Shown here: positions 1-39,240 of the stretch, piece after piece
Layout: every line of letters begins with the position of its first letter
Numbering within the stretch: the first letter of the stretch is position 1
Source of the DNA: Amorphochlora amoebiformis
Lineage: Eukaryota > Cercozoa > Chlorarachniophyceae
DNA: 64,000 nt
Direction: 5' to 3'
NCBI GenBank assembly: GCA_054601695.1
Contig: BAAHQB010000043.1
Span: 982,766-1,046,765 of the forward strand
Translations under genes and position numbers: made by a program
The notes under the pieces: generated by a model
What the model saw: only the letters and a program-made list of their open reading frames with translations
What the model was told of the DNA's origin: nothing
Databases searched by the model: none

Positions 1-50
<50 letters not shown>

Positions 51-170
51 TTATGGTTATGCAAACTTCTAATAGTTACATGTGTATGTGTGTATGTGAG
101 TGTGTGTGTGTTATTCTGTTTATACAATATTATATATATATATATACATATATATTTATATACATATATT

Positions 171-214
<44 letters not shown>

Positions 215-345
215 ATCTATATATATATATATATACATACATACATACATATGTATATATACATAATATATATGGAATTATTATGATTATTATCAATATT
301 GTTATCAGCATTATTATTTTATTCTTATTATTATTATTATTATTG

Positions 346-413
<68 letters not shown>

Positions 414-417
414 TTTA

Positions 418-468
<51 letters not shown>

Positions 469-526
469 TCTATATATGATATATATATATATATAATATA
501 CATATGTACAATTATTTTTATCATTA

Positions 527-570
<44 letters not shown>

Positions 571-575
571 ATATA

Positions 576-645
<70 letters not shown>

Positions 646-969
646 TTTATATTTATACATTACATACATAATACATAATTGTATCGATATATATACATAC
701 ATATATACATATATATACATACATATATAAATATATACATATATATATTTATATATACATATATGAATGAATATATATATATATATATAACATATACATA
801 TATATATATGTGTGTACGTTTATTATCAACGCATTCATATGTGTGTATGTATATATATATATATATATTTATTCATATATATAATATATATATGTACAAA
901 AATGTAGTGTATTTTTTGTGGTATGCTTATTTATGTCGAGATAGATAATTCTTTGTTATCTTATATATG

Positions 970-1006
<37 letters not shown>

Positions 1007-1036
1007 TTACATTATATTATATGTATGTATATATAT

Positions 1037-1068
<32 letters not shown>

Positions 1069-1100
1069 GTACAAATATATATATACATATATATAAACGC
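1..1100. repeat. (TA)n microsatellite block with TAT/ATT triplet runs
   Basis: Almost pure TA dinucleotide, broken by short ACATAT, GTGT and ATT runs (triplet ATT runs near 315-345 and 525-568). I see no exon here. Apparent reading frames read Ile-Tyr and are repeat translations. It lies upstream of the first recognisable exon at 1123 and is probably an intron of, or spacer before, that gene. Confidence 0.9.
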
Positions 1101-1122
1101 TTATGAACACACAACAAATCAG

Positions 1123-1396
1123 GAGTCGCAATAACCTCTGTTACAGTCGTTGGACAGGTACTAACATCCCTTCAAACTCACTACCCAACCTAACGGTCCT
1201 TTCTCAGTGTGGATCCATTATTTTCCAATACTCCGTGGCTTTCGCAGCAGGTTTCTACCCAAACTAACATCCCGATATCGACGTTTTGATATTTTTTTCC
1301 TAGATAACTTGGCATAATCATATCTGGATCAACATATTACAACTCTGTACAATCAGGGCAGGTCTCGGAGGCTAATGCCTTTGCTACTGAGTTTGT

Positions 1397-1450
<54 letters not shown>

Positions 1451-1763
1451 CACATTTCTATGAGTTCATATAAATATTACATACATATGTGTACATGTGA
1501 AACAGTGTACACATATATACACATGTACATATATAGCTCGAGAGTATTTTGAAAGCTTGATATTTAACCCTTTATAGTCTTAGAAATAATGAATATTTTG
1601 ACAAGTAATAATTGATTCGACCAGGATGCTCCATCCTCTGTTCTTGGGGCCAATATCGTCACCATGTACGGCCCACCTGTGGCTACTGGTGAAATTGTGA
1701 ATAATTATTGTTATAATATTATTATTAATATGTCATTATTATATTATTGTTATTATGTATATG

Positions 1764-1812
<49 letters not shown>

Positions 1813-1854
1813 CTATATATCTCTATGTATACACATACATATGAATGAGTACGC

Positions 1855-1915
<61 letters not shown>

Positions 1916-1949
1916 TATGTGTATGTATATACACACACAGTATATTATA

Positions 1950-1993
<44 letters not shown>

Positions 1994-1997
1994 TATA

Positions 1998-2076
<79 letters not shown>

Positions 2077-2103
2077 AAACTTTTATACATAAGTTTTACA
2101 TAA

Positions 2104-2157
<54 letters not shown>

Positions 2158-2225
2158 TGCATATATATGTACAAATATATTATATACATATACATATATA
2201 TAATATACATATAAATATATATATA

Positions 2226-2277
<52 letters not shown>

Positions 2278-2387
2278 CATGTATACATATATATATATAT
2301 ATATATATATTCTTATATATACATGTGTGTGCAAGTAATATTACACTTACATTCATATTTAAAAATTACATATATATACACACACAC

Positions 2388-2436
<49 letters not shown>

Positions 2437-2659
2437 GTATATATATGAACATATACAAATATATATTATACATACAAACACACGTAAACATGTTGTACAT
2501 AAACACATACACACCCCACACACTATGTGTGTGTATATATTTACACACACACATCACATATTCATTTGCATATATCTATTCTCATTAGCTGTTGATGCAT
2601 ATATGTATATATATGAATGTGTGTGTATGTATATATATGTGAGTGTATATATGTATACG

Positions 2660-2734
<75 letters not shown>

Positions 2735-2766
2735 ATGTGTGTGTACACATGTGTATATACATAAAA

Positions 2767-2819
<53 letters not shown>

Positions 2820-3307
2820 TATGTACATATAAACTTTTAAATACACACATACTGTATATAATATACATGGATGACAATGTATAACTGTCATGTTTATTAA
2901 TCCAATTTGCAATTCATTGGTCCAATCTAACTGCACCTGTACTTCTCCAGCTCAAAACTTTATCGGAGACGACACCCAGCCTACCCCCGCACCAACCCAA
3001 TCGCCTACTCTTCCGCCGACTCCAGAGCGTACTACTTAATGCTGAAAATGGCGATTTGTTTTTGGGGGAAAGCATTGTTACTAACCGCCTTACTATCTCT
3101 CTTTTCTGTCTTCTAAAATCCTTTGTCACTATTCTCACACTCAATATTACTTGTCGTGAGGCCGCCGGGAGGTTGTGTGACAGAATCTGGCGAAGATTTT
3201 GGGAAAGTTCCTGATTCTGGGAATGGTGCTCGAAGTTTGAGAGTTTTGGTTGTGCTAGACCTGAAAAATTTGAGGGTTGTGTCTCGGCAAATTGGAGAGC
3301 ACAGATA

Positions 3308-3364
<57 letters not shown>

Positions 3365-3654
3365 CCCAAGCGAAACACATTGTAGATCGCACAAAGGAAA
3401 CGGCGTTTATGGTCAGATTTGAATATTCTCTCTAAAACTATATAAGAGGAACAGGCTAGATCTGTTTTTGGATAATCAGCTTTATAATATTTGTGACTAG
3501 GCCTTAATGATTGTGTTCTTCGTATTCACTATTCCGGCGGCCATCGGACTGTACATGTCTCTCAAGATGGAGAGAAAGTGCGTAGATTATATTACATATT
3601 TTTGCATAAATACATTTATGTATATGTGTAATATACATAATAATTATATGTATA

Positions 3655-3742
<88 letters not shown>

Positions 3743-3969
3743 TAATCAATATATATATATATATATATACATATATATATTTATATATATATATATATAC
3801 ATATGTATGTATATATGTTTGTATATATATATATGTATATATAAGTGTATATATATATATATATATATATGTATAATGAATTGGAGTTTCGTTTCTGATG
3901 ATCAGGTATGTAAAGAGGCAGATGGATAAATGGTGGGCTCTGGCCCTTGAGGGGAACAAATCAAGTTAA
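1123..3969 (+). CDS. Type I membrane protein, 3' part (eight exons)
   Basis: Exons: 1123-1157, 1208-1250, 1357-1397, 1625-1688, 2951-3028, 3365-3411, 3501-3577, 3906-3969. All have GT-AG borders and consecutive phases agree, giving about 148 residues up to a TAA. The order is a beta/Ala-rich presumed ectodomain ([11 protein letters not shown], then [13 protein letters not shown] and [14 protein letters not shown]), a Pro/Thr stalk ([18 protein letters not shown]), one hydrophobic helix ([19 protein letters not shown]) and a basic tail ([15 protein letters not shown]). This order implies an extracellular N-terminus and a short cytosolic tail; that topology is inferred. The 5' end is missing, so no signal peptide is seen, and I do not recognise the family. 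Introns hold TA and GT tracts. The two exons at 1123-1250 are the weakest. Confidence 0.6.
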
Positions 3970-4052
3970 CATACATAATATATTTTAATATATACATATT
4001 GTGTTTGAATAGGTGTGTGCTTGTGTATATATTTTTACGTATACCAAAAAGG

Positions 4053-4083
<31 letters not shown>

Positions 4084-4575
4084 TGAAGAGGGAGGGGGGG
4101 AGAGGGAAGAACAGCGTGTGTATATGCAATATTACGTATCTACAGTACAAAAAACAATACACCAACAGATATAGAGATTCCCGAAGAAATCGATATTTTC
4201 AAGAAAATTCAAGACGAAGACGCCAGTGAGGTCTTCAAACCCAACTCTTAACGATAATTGCAACCCAAACCGACCGTAACGATAACTCTAACCTTCCCAA
4301 CCCCTAACCCCAAAACTTACTCAAATATTAACCAACCTTTCCCAGTGGATAAAGCTTTTTGTGGAGTTCCACTTCAAGGTTGTACCCATTCTCGAGTAAT
4401 ATGTGTCTCGCTAGATTAAGCTAAACATTTTCTTAAATCGTGATTAGATTACCACGAATGCAAAGCTAAAGAAGCTGCTCGTCACTCACGGTTGGTTTGA
4501 CGACACGAAAAGAAGGCTTCCACCTCTTTCTCGAACGGCGGAATTTAAGCCGGTTTATGAAAAAACTGTTTTCTG
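3970..4575. other. Spacer between the membrane-protein and kinase genes
   Basis: Mixed-composition DNA with a short TA/GT tract at 4052-4082. Two open segments end in stops and have a plausible acceptor: 4175-4251 (contains EIPEEIDIFKKIQDEDASEV) and 4453-4578 (contains KLKKLLVTHGWFDDTKRRL). Neither is needed by the phase-consistent chains on either side, and the second overlaps the next gene's start codon. They could be alternative terminal exons or chance. Confidence 0.4.
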
Positions 4576-21435
<16,860 letters not shown>

Positions 21436-21511
21436 TGTTTCAATGTACTCTCTTTTGTATCTGTGTGAAGATGTTTTGTGAATATATATATATATATACA
21501 TATATATATAC

Positions 21512-21549
<38 letters not shown>

Positions 21550-21658
21550 TATATATATATATCGGTAACCAGACACTGAAGAAAAGGTCAACATGCACTA
21601 TCTTAAGGTCCAATATGAGTTATATATAAATATATATGTGCATGTAAAGTGAATACAA

Positions 21659-21704
<46 letters not shown>

Positions 21705-21992
21705 ACATGTTTAAATTAATATGTTTATATATGTATGTTATAAATATATATATATATATAGAAATATATATGTATATTTATATTTATATGTATATTTATA
21801 TTCACATATATATATATATATATATGTAAATTATAAATATATATATTTATATACAAATGTATATGTCTATGCATATTTATATGCATATTTATATTTATAT
21901 ATATATATATATACATACATATATATATATATATATGTAACATATATATACCTAAAGAAATACATACATATATATATATATATATAAACTAG

Positions 21993-32593
<10,601 letters not shown>

Positions 32594-33570
32594 CGCCTAA
32601 ATTTTATATAAACAATTCTCAAAATTGTAGTGTAGAAAGTTGATACTAGGATATGTAGTATATATTTACAGGGAACTTATATATTTTTATACTTATATAA
32701 CCTGCAGTAAAAGATAGTTCCATAGATACTACATAGTTCTAGACCCGCTTAGAGGCAATGCGCAGTCAAGTTAAAATTATGCCGGGAACTTTCTGGGTCT
32801 TAACTCATTGTAAAGTATGCTGGTCACACTAGTCACAGTGATTTAATCCGGATGCCTAGCTTAGGTTGGTAACAGTGACTTAGTCCACCAATTATGTTCC
32901 AGAGTGATCTCAAGTCAATCATACTACTCTAGCTAATTATTTATTGGATCGAGTTACTACCATGATAGCAAAATTTAGCTAGTCATGATAGCATGCGTAT
33001 TAGCAAAAGTCATGACTCATATGTCAGTAGCATCAAAATATGATCGATCTGCGCCAGAACATATACGTACGTATATTGTACACCTACGTGTATTGTATAC
33101 GTACGTATATTGATCACGTACGTATATATGTATACTTACGTACGTATACTTACACGTCTACGTATGTACATTACTATGGTACACAACGGATACATATACG
33201 TATATACGTACGTACACGTACTTATATATGTATACTTACGTATGTGTATGTACACGTATACGTATGTACATACTATAGTATACAACGTATATACGTACAT
33301 ATACCTATATACGTACGTATACGTGCATACAATATATGTATTATATAATAATTATATATTATTTAAATTATTTGACTGCCTGCACTGGTGACTGCCGAGA
33401 GTAGCTAGACACATCGAGATAAATATATTAATATATTTTATGGTATATGAGAGATATACTAGACTCAGATATAATGAAAATGAGGTATATTGAAGTTAAT
33501 GTCTAGTATGTATATAGGGCTTTGCTGAGTGTTGTGCATCAGACTTGGAAGTCAAATCGAGGGAGAATAT
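32594..33570. other. Spacer with ACGTA-rich palindromic repeats
   Basis: From 32594 to 33050 I see no exon. From about 33058 to 33330 the sequence is dense in TACGTA/GTATAC words, and two similar blocks about 100 bp apart both carry ACGTATGTACAT(T)ACTAT followed by a short ACAACG word (near 33160 and 33259). An open frame here reads Tyr/Val/Arg repeats and is not a gene. The copia element begins next. Confidence 0.6.
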
Positions 33571-33746
33571 ATTACGTAGTGGGCAGTGATGCAGATGAGA
33601 TCTGTCTATGATTACGTAGTAACTTGCCGATGCGTGAGCGGTAACTTAAACTAATGAACTGTTCTTCCGCTCATATGACTAATTCGGTAAAACCTAATTT
33701 GTCGGCGGTCTCGTCATTCTGTCTTCACATTCATCCCTCACTGACA
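33571..33746 (-). repeat. 3' LTR of the copia element
   Basis: Partner of 38614-38789. The near identity implies a recent insertion, because the two LTRs are copied from one template at integration. The inner border is at 33746/33747, next to the purine tract. Confidence 0.93.
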
Positions 33747-33764
33747 CGCCCCCTCAAACGTTAT
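33747..33764 (-). other. Polypurine tract
   Basis: On the minus strand AACGTTTGAGGGGGCG runs straight into the 3' LTR (TGTCAG). This is the usual position and base composition for priming plus-strand DNA synthesis. Confidence 0.65.
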
Positions 33765-33789
33765 AAATTTATATATATTTAATATATAT

Positions 33790-33831
<42 letters not shown>

Positions 33832-34613
33832 GCATATATATGAATTTAGGAGGTTTGCACAAAAGTGATGATGGATGTGTTTACGTCCCGTGTTTTTGTA
33901 TATATATAATTATATATATATATATATATATAATTATATATATATATATATATATATATAATTATATATATATTCTTGATCGGCTTATGTGGAAAAATTT
34001 AAGAAAAACCACTCGTGAAAAAAAATTGTATATGTATATATATACAAAAAAAAAAACTTTGAGATTCTTGAAAAAAAATGATTCGATAAAACACTTATGT
34101 TTCTATTTGTGTGGAGAAAAAATCTGAAAACCACTGAGGTACTTTTATCTATATTTTTAGTGGAAAACTATGTAAAAACCACTTGTAATTCTTTTTATTT
34201 CTAGTGGAAAGTATTGCAAAAACCACTTTAAATATATTCAGTTCGTGGAGAAAAAGTCGAAAACCACTTCTTTTTATTTCTAGTGGAAAGTGTTGCAAAA
34301 ACCACTTTAAATATATTGAATTCGTGGAGAAAAATTCGAAAAAACCACTTCTTTTATTCATTTGTGTACGCCCCCTCAAAGGTATATGTACTCCTCGGAA
34401 TGTTTATTGTCCACATATATACATATACATATGTAAATATGTGTATCTTTATGTTTTCACCCTTGGTAGAATGGTCTGGCTTCGCGTTCCGGCAGAGCTA
34501 TGACAGGTGTGTTGCCCCACCTCGACGGGTGATCAAGCCTCGATAATGGTCCAACAGTCACCAACGCTCACTAGGTGGAATGTTCACCAGTCCGTTCTGC
34601 CTCCCACATTCAC

Positions 34614-37600
34614 TCAGGTTTGGAACATTTTAACGAATAGTCTTTTATGTGGATGGTTAGCCAAAGGTTTGGTAAGTATGTCAGCGACGTTATCCTCACT
34701 GGCGACCTTTATCAGCCTTACCTCCTTTGCTCGTATCGAATACCGAACGTTGTGGTATGAAACTCGTATCGAGCGGCTTTTCTTTGATAGACCTTCCTTG
34801 GTCGCAATTGCAATTGCTGGTTGATTGTCTTCGTTAATGTTCACTGGTCTGTCAAGATTTACACCAAATTCGGTTAGTAATTCTCTGACATAAATCACGT
34901 CCCTCACGCATTCCGAACATGCTATATATTCCGATTCTGTGGTGGAATTTGCGACAACTTTTTGTCTGTGGCTGGACCAAACTACCGGGCCATCAGCCAA
35001 GTTGACAACGTGACCAGAGACGGATTTTCCTGTTTCCTTACATTGGGCAAAACTGGCATCCACATATGCCTCGGGCATTGTATCCGTCCTCCTGTACTGT
35101 ATCCGCACAGTGGACGTATTTACCACGTAATGTATCAATCTGTCCAATGCATCCATGTGGGTTTGCTTGGGTTCCGTGGAAAATCTGGCCAGGGTTCCGA
35201 TGGCGTAAGAAATATCCGGTCTAGTTCCGACCGATAAATAAATTAGCGCGCCAATTTTCTGTCTGTACCGGGTACTACCGACCCTTTCGGAATCCAGAAA
35301 TGGGTCGAACGCCGTGGCCATAGGGGTGCGTACTTTTCGTGTGTTTGGGGCGTATTTCTCCCTCAACCTCTGTATATATCTGGTTTGGGATAGCCCAAAT
35401 TCGCCGTTTGGATTAGTGGTAATTTCCAGTCCGAGACAATGATGTAGGGGTCCTAGATTTTTGAATTTGAATCTGCTCCCTATGTTTCGGAGAATCCACT
35501 CCAAGTCATTTTTCGCGGCGTAAAATATGGGTATATCATCCACGAACACCCCCAGGATCATTTTTCTACCATATCTGGTGACTGTGAATACGCCCGGGTC
35601 AATCACTGACTGTTTGAATCCAAGGGATGTGATGAATTCCACGAGTGTTTTGTTCCACAAGTGGCCTGACTGTTTCAGTCCATATATTGATTTATTGAGT
35701 TTCAGGACTTTCTCACCGGGTGTGATCATGATCCTGTGTTCTCTTGGTGTCGTGGGCTTATACCCTTTGGGTATTTTCAGGTATATATCTGCGTCTATTT
35801 TCGCATACAGATATGCCGTGGTTATGTCTATGTTGTGGCCTTTCAGGCTCCACACGGTGGCTAACGCCAGCATAATGCGAAGGGAATTCAACGAGAGGGT
35901 TGGCGCATAGGTGAAAAAGTATTCTTTTCCTTCTTGTTGGTTGAAGCCTCTCGCAACAAGTCTCATTTTATACCTTATGGTATTATCAGGTTTGAGCTTT
36001 TTCGTATACACATGCTTTGTGGTTAATGGTCGTACCCCTTTTGGGCAGGACATTAGCGTCCATGTGTTGTTCTCAACCAGGCTGTCATATTCACTCTGAA
36101 TTGCCTTTTTCCATTCACTCTTTTCCCTGCAATTTATTGCGTCATAATAACTGAGAGGAATGTCCTCCAATTGTTGCACCGTGGGTTGTTTATTCATATA
36201 TATATATAGGTCATCCTTCGGAGGGACGAACTTGATATCAGCCACGCTCGCGTTTAAGTGGTGGGAAAGTTCGAAAATGTAGTCATCGAGTCCATATAGT
36301 GGTGCTCTAACTCCTCTAGCCTCTCGGGCTGATCGCCTAGGCTGTGAGCTCTCATGTGCTTCCTGCTGTGCACGCTGCTCATCTGAGTTATTTTTGATTT
36401 CATCATTCCTTTCCTCAATTTGTTCTTGTGGAAATTTGAACATTTTCTCGTACCACACGTTGACCATTCGTCTGTACTGTTTTCCTCTTTTGTCACGCAA
36501 TATATATTGGCCAGGCTGGTTCGTGTATCCCACGAATCTCATGTATCTACCACGATCATATAGGCTCGAAGGCCTTTTCATGAGTTTAGTCTCCTCCTGG
36601 CGCTGTTCTTTTGGTATATGTACCAGACAGATGCACCCAAATACACGAAAATAAGATATATTGGGTTTGTAATTGGTCAAAACTTCCCATGGCACAGCAG
36701 TTGCGAGCGTGCTATGTTTCAGTCTATTGTAGGTGTGGGCCGCGACCTGTGCGGCATAGCACCAATATCCGTATGTGAGTGATGCGTGATGCAGAATTGC
36801 GCGAGTCATACGCATAATCGTCTGGATTATTCTCTCACTCACTCCGTTTTGCTCCGGCCTATACGGTGTCGAGGGGTTCCATCGTATTCCTTGGTCCCTG
36901 AGGTGATCCTGCATCCCTCGGGATACGTAGGTCCCTTCCCCATCGGCTCGGAATTCATTTATTGAAACGCCAAATTGAGTCTTAAGAGTGGCTATAACCG
37001 TCTTAACGGTATTAAGCGTTTCCCTTTTGTTTTTAATTAGGCGCAAAAATAAAGCTCGGGATCCATGGTGGACCAAGACCACAAATCCATGGTATCCCCT
37101 TATGGATTCCGGCAGCGTCTTTTGGTCGCTGTTCAATCGGTGGTAGGTATATATATATATGGTTTTGGTCCCCATCTTCCCTACTGGGACCAGAGGGGCT
37201 CTTTCGGGTCCTCTCACCGGGATTCTCGTGCAATTCGCCACTTCGCATGTCATGCATCTCAATTTTGAGTTGAATCTCTGGGGGCAATTCATCCCCAGGA
37301 CCAGTTGCGCCGTTTGACGTTGTTTTCTTGCAGACACGTGGCAAAGTCGCTGATGATTCAGCATTTCGAGTGGCACAGTCTCGCGGATTAGAATAGTGTT
37401 GTGTACCCCCTGGTACATTTTGTTTTGGGTTTTTGGCTGACCCCGTAGGTAGTACAGGTTCGATCCAGCTAGATCCGCGTAACCTATGTGCACTTGCTCG
37501 TATTCGAACGTTATTTTACGTTGGTGGATTATTATTTTTATTCCTCTCTTATCCATCCGTGCGACAGATAGGAATGTGCCTGTGGTGTCCTTCGAGTAAA

Positions 37601-37949
37601 TGGCTAACACTTTCAGGGTGTATGTTCGGTCCTCTCCAAGGTCCATATCAAAATACATATATCCATAGTGGTGGCATATGTATGCGTGGCCCTGTTTGCC
37701 TACTTTTACTCGTATTTTCTTTTTGAGCGGTTGCATCTCGTGCACGTAAGAGATATTATTCGTGAAGTTAGAGGTGGCTCCAGAGTCTACTATTACTCTT
37801 TCAGGATGACCTACCTCAGCAACTATATTGTGCTCTATATATATACTGGGTTCCACCATGTAAGGACACACATCTATGATATCAGATAAATTGTCATCAA
37901 GAGGCACATTGGGCATGGCAGTCACAACTCTCGTCGTTTGGCCCCCCCT
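34614..37949 (-). CDS. pol: Copia pol polyprotein (protease, integrase, reverse transcriptase, RNase H)
   Basis: One uninterrupted frame of about 1,100 codons. Visible in order (numbering from codon 37925): aspartic protease VIVDSGATSNF (about 47-50); integrase zinc finger HQRLCH...CMTC (191-227); integrase core with FRADGEGTY and RPEQNGVSERI; copia reverse transcriptase (DITTAYLYAKIDADIYLKIP, active-site FVDD in place of YVDD); RNase H (AYVDASFAQ, TESEYIACSE). There is no ATG near the 5' end: the frame opens just after a TAA at 37950-37952 and overlaps the end of gag in the -1 frame. Translation probably depends on frameshifting at the G7 run (37942-37948). The first catalytic Asp of integrase is not evident; a TA run encodes IYIYTY nearby. 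Confidence 0.93.
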   Translation of the reverse strand, partial: RGGQTTRVVTAMPNVPLDDNLSDIIDVCPYMVEPSIYIEHNIVAEVGHPERVIVDSGATSNFTNNISYVHEMQPLKKKIRVKVGKQGHAYICHHYGYMYFDMDLGEDRTYTLKVLAIYSKDTTGTFLSVARMDKRGIKIIIHQRKITFEYEQVHIGYADLAGSNLYYLRGQPKTQNKMYQGVHNTILIRETVPLEMLNHQRLCHVSARKQRQTAQLVLGMNCPQRFNSKLRCMTCEVANCTRIPVRGPERAPLVPVGKMGTKTIYIYTYHRLNSDQKTLPESIRGYHGFVVLVHHGSRALFLRLIKNKRETLNTVKTVIATLKTQFGVSINEFRADGEGTYVSRGMQDHLRDQGIRWNPSTPYRPEQNGVSERIIQTIMRMTRAILHHASLTYGYWCYAAQVAAHTYNRLKHSTLATAVPWEVLTNYKPNISYFRVFGCICLVHIPKEQRQEETKLMKRPSSLYDRGRYMRFVGYTNQPGQYILRDKRGKQYRRMVNVWYEKMFKFPQEQIEERNDEIKNNSDEQRAQQEAHESSQPRRSAREARGVRAPLYGLDDYIFELSHHLNASVADIKFVPPKDDLYIYMNKQPTVQQLEDIPLSYYDAINCREKSEWKKAIQSEYDSLVENNTWTLMSCPKGVRPLTTKHVYTKKLKPDNTIRYKMRLVARGFNQQEGKEYFFTYAPTLSLNSLRIMLALATVWSLKGHNIDITTAYLYAKIDADIYLKIPKGYKPTTPREHRIMITPGEKVLKLNKSIYGLKQSGHLWNKTLVEFITSLGFKQSVIDPGVFTVTRYGRKMILGVFVDDIPIFYAAKNDLEWILRNIGSRFKFKNLGPLHHCLGLEITTNPNGEFGLSQTRYIQRLREKYAPNTRKVRTPMATAFDPFLDSERVGSTRYRQKIGALIYLSVGTRPDISYAIGTLARFSTEPKQTHMDALDRLIHYVVNTSTVRIQYRRTDTMPEAYVDASFAQCKETGKSVSGHVVNLADGPVVWSSHRQKVVANSTTESEYIACSECVRDVIYVRELLTEFGVNLDRPVNINEDNQPAIAIATKEGLSKKSRSIRVSYHNVRYSIRAKEVRLIKVASEDNVADILTKPLANHPHKRLFVKMFQT

Positions 37950-38608
37950 TTAGGGGTATTTGTCTCATCCAAAGAGATCACTGAGGCAACCTGGTGCTGC
38001 GCTAGCATTGCCCTAGAGTTTTCACTACCCTGAATCAGCTTCTTAAAGCGAGCAGAGTGTGGGCAGGCTGCCATATAATGGTCTATAGCACCACAGAGAA
38101 GACATTCGCCTCGCTGGGCTTGTCTGGGCCTCTTGGGCTTCCTTTCTGGCTGGTTAGAGCCGCTTCTCTTTGTTCCATACCACCATTGGTATCTCGGGTG
38201 GCGTCCACGCCCCCGGCGTCTGTAGCCTCGCCCACGCGAGCGGCTACGACCTCGGCCTCGGCCTTGGTAACTGTTAAAGAAGTTACTGCCGGGTTCCGGA
38301 TCATTCCTGATCGAATCGATCCCTTTCGCCATTCGTTCTTTGGCATCTTTCTTGACTTGGTAGACTTGAGTCCTCAAGTCGTCCACGACACCGAGCCATT
38401 GTCAGATGACACGTGTCCGTCCTCGTGGACATTAATCTTGGTGTTGGGCCATCTTGCTTTCAGCAGACGGAGGGTTTCCTCTTTGTTTCTTCTCCTCCGC
38501 TGTCGCCCTAGTCTCGGCTTGCGTACCCGTGACCACACGACCAGAGCGGGTCATGACGGCATGGGTAGCAGCGGTTGGTTCGCTTGCGGCGGAAGCGGGA
38601 GTGCTCAT
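37922..38608 (-). CDS. gag: Copia gag (nucleocapsid with CCHC zinc knuckle; frame interrupted)
   Basis: The open 3' part (37922-38386) has an Arg/Gly-rich basic stretch and a zinc knuckle (CLLCGAIDHYMAAC, pattern CX2CX4HX4C), then ends in TGA. Upstream, an ATG at 38608 beside the primer-binding site opens 58 codons (MSTPASAASEPTAATH...) in the same frame before a TAA. Between the two parts, the +1 frame carries a gag-like stretch (KEETLRLLKARWPNTKINV). The reading frame therefore shifts +1 and later returns, as if by two compensating indels or a sequencing error. As drawn, this copy would not make full-length gag. Gag packages element RNA in virus-like particles. Confidence 0.7.
37942..37948 (-). 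promoter_or_regulatory. Candidate -1 ribosomal frameshift site (G7)
   Basis: On the minus strand AAAGGGGGGGCC lies inside the gag/pol overlap, after the last pol-frame stop (37950-37952) and 18 bases before the gag stop (37922-37924). Slipping back one base on GGG moves the ribosome from gag to pol without another stop. The placement fits programmed frameshifting; a sequencing indel in a G run is the alternative. Confidence 0.5.
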
Positions 38609-38613
38609 TACCT
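38596..38613 (-). other. Candidate primer-binding site
   Basis: Immediately inside the 5' LTR on the minus strand the sequence is AGGTAATGAGCACTCCC. It resembles the initiator-Met-tRNA site common in copia elements (TGGTATCAGAGC type). The ATG within it may also be the gag start. Confidence 0.5.
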
Positions 38614-38789
38614 ATTACGTAGTGGGCGGTGATGCAGATGAGATCTGTCTATGATTACGTAGTAACTTGCCGATGCGTGAGCGGTAACTTAAACTAATGA
38701 ACTGTTCTTCCGCTCATATGACTAATTCGGTAAAACCTAATTTGTCGGCGGTCTCGTCATTCTGTCTTCACATTCATCCCTCACTGACA
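38614..38789 (-). repeat. 5' LTR of the copia element
   Basis: 176 bp, identical to the 3' LTR except GGGCGGTG here against GGGCAGTG there. It starts TGTCAG in element orientation. It should hold the promoter and transcript start, though I could not mark these precisely. Confidence 0.93.
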
Positions 38790-39149
38790 TATATATGTGT
38801 ATATATATATATATGTATGTATGTATATCTAGACGGTACTCGTTCTAGAACGTAGCATTGATATATGCGGCCCATAAATATACTATGATATCGTGGATTC
38901 GTGGTATATATATTTATATATAATACAAATATATTAAACATCTAAATGAGAATGCATTAATGTCCTACAAGCGTGATAATGATTGAAACATTTATAATTG
39001 CCAATTTCACGATTTTAACAAAGTATGTCACAACAGTCATAATACATATACACACATATGTACATCATAAAGTATTACAGGGCGCCATCTTAGCCAAAGG
39101 ATTGAGCATACACTGTTGTAATCGTGGGTGGTGGGTGCAATTTTACCGT

Positions 39150-39199
<50 letters not shown>

Positions 39200-39201
39200 C
39201 A

Positions 39202-39240
<39 letters not shown>

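Larger units (their letters stand above)
33571..38789 (-). mobile_element. Ty1/copia LTR retrotransposon, about 5.2 kb
   Basis: Two direct terminal repeats of about 176 bp (33571-33746 and 38614-38789) differ at one visible position and enclose gag, a long pol and copia-order domains (protease, integrase, reverse transcriptase, RNase H). Read on the minus strand the LTR starts TGTCAGTGAGGG. A GGTAATGAGC primer-binding candidate follows the 5' LTR, and a purine tract precedes the 3' LTR. The target is TA-rich, so a clean target duplication cannot be assigned (ATATT/ATATA-like flanks). The element sits between the kinase and eIF4E genes. Confidence 0.95.

Noticed and set aside
34204-34546. Plus-strand open frames and AACCACTT-rich repeats at 33980-34370
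   Set aside because: They lie within the retroelement between pol and the 3' LTR. They are imperfect repeats of a TGGAAA...AAACCACTT unit in its untranslated region, with no protein similarity I can see.
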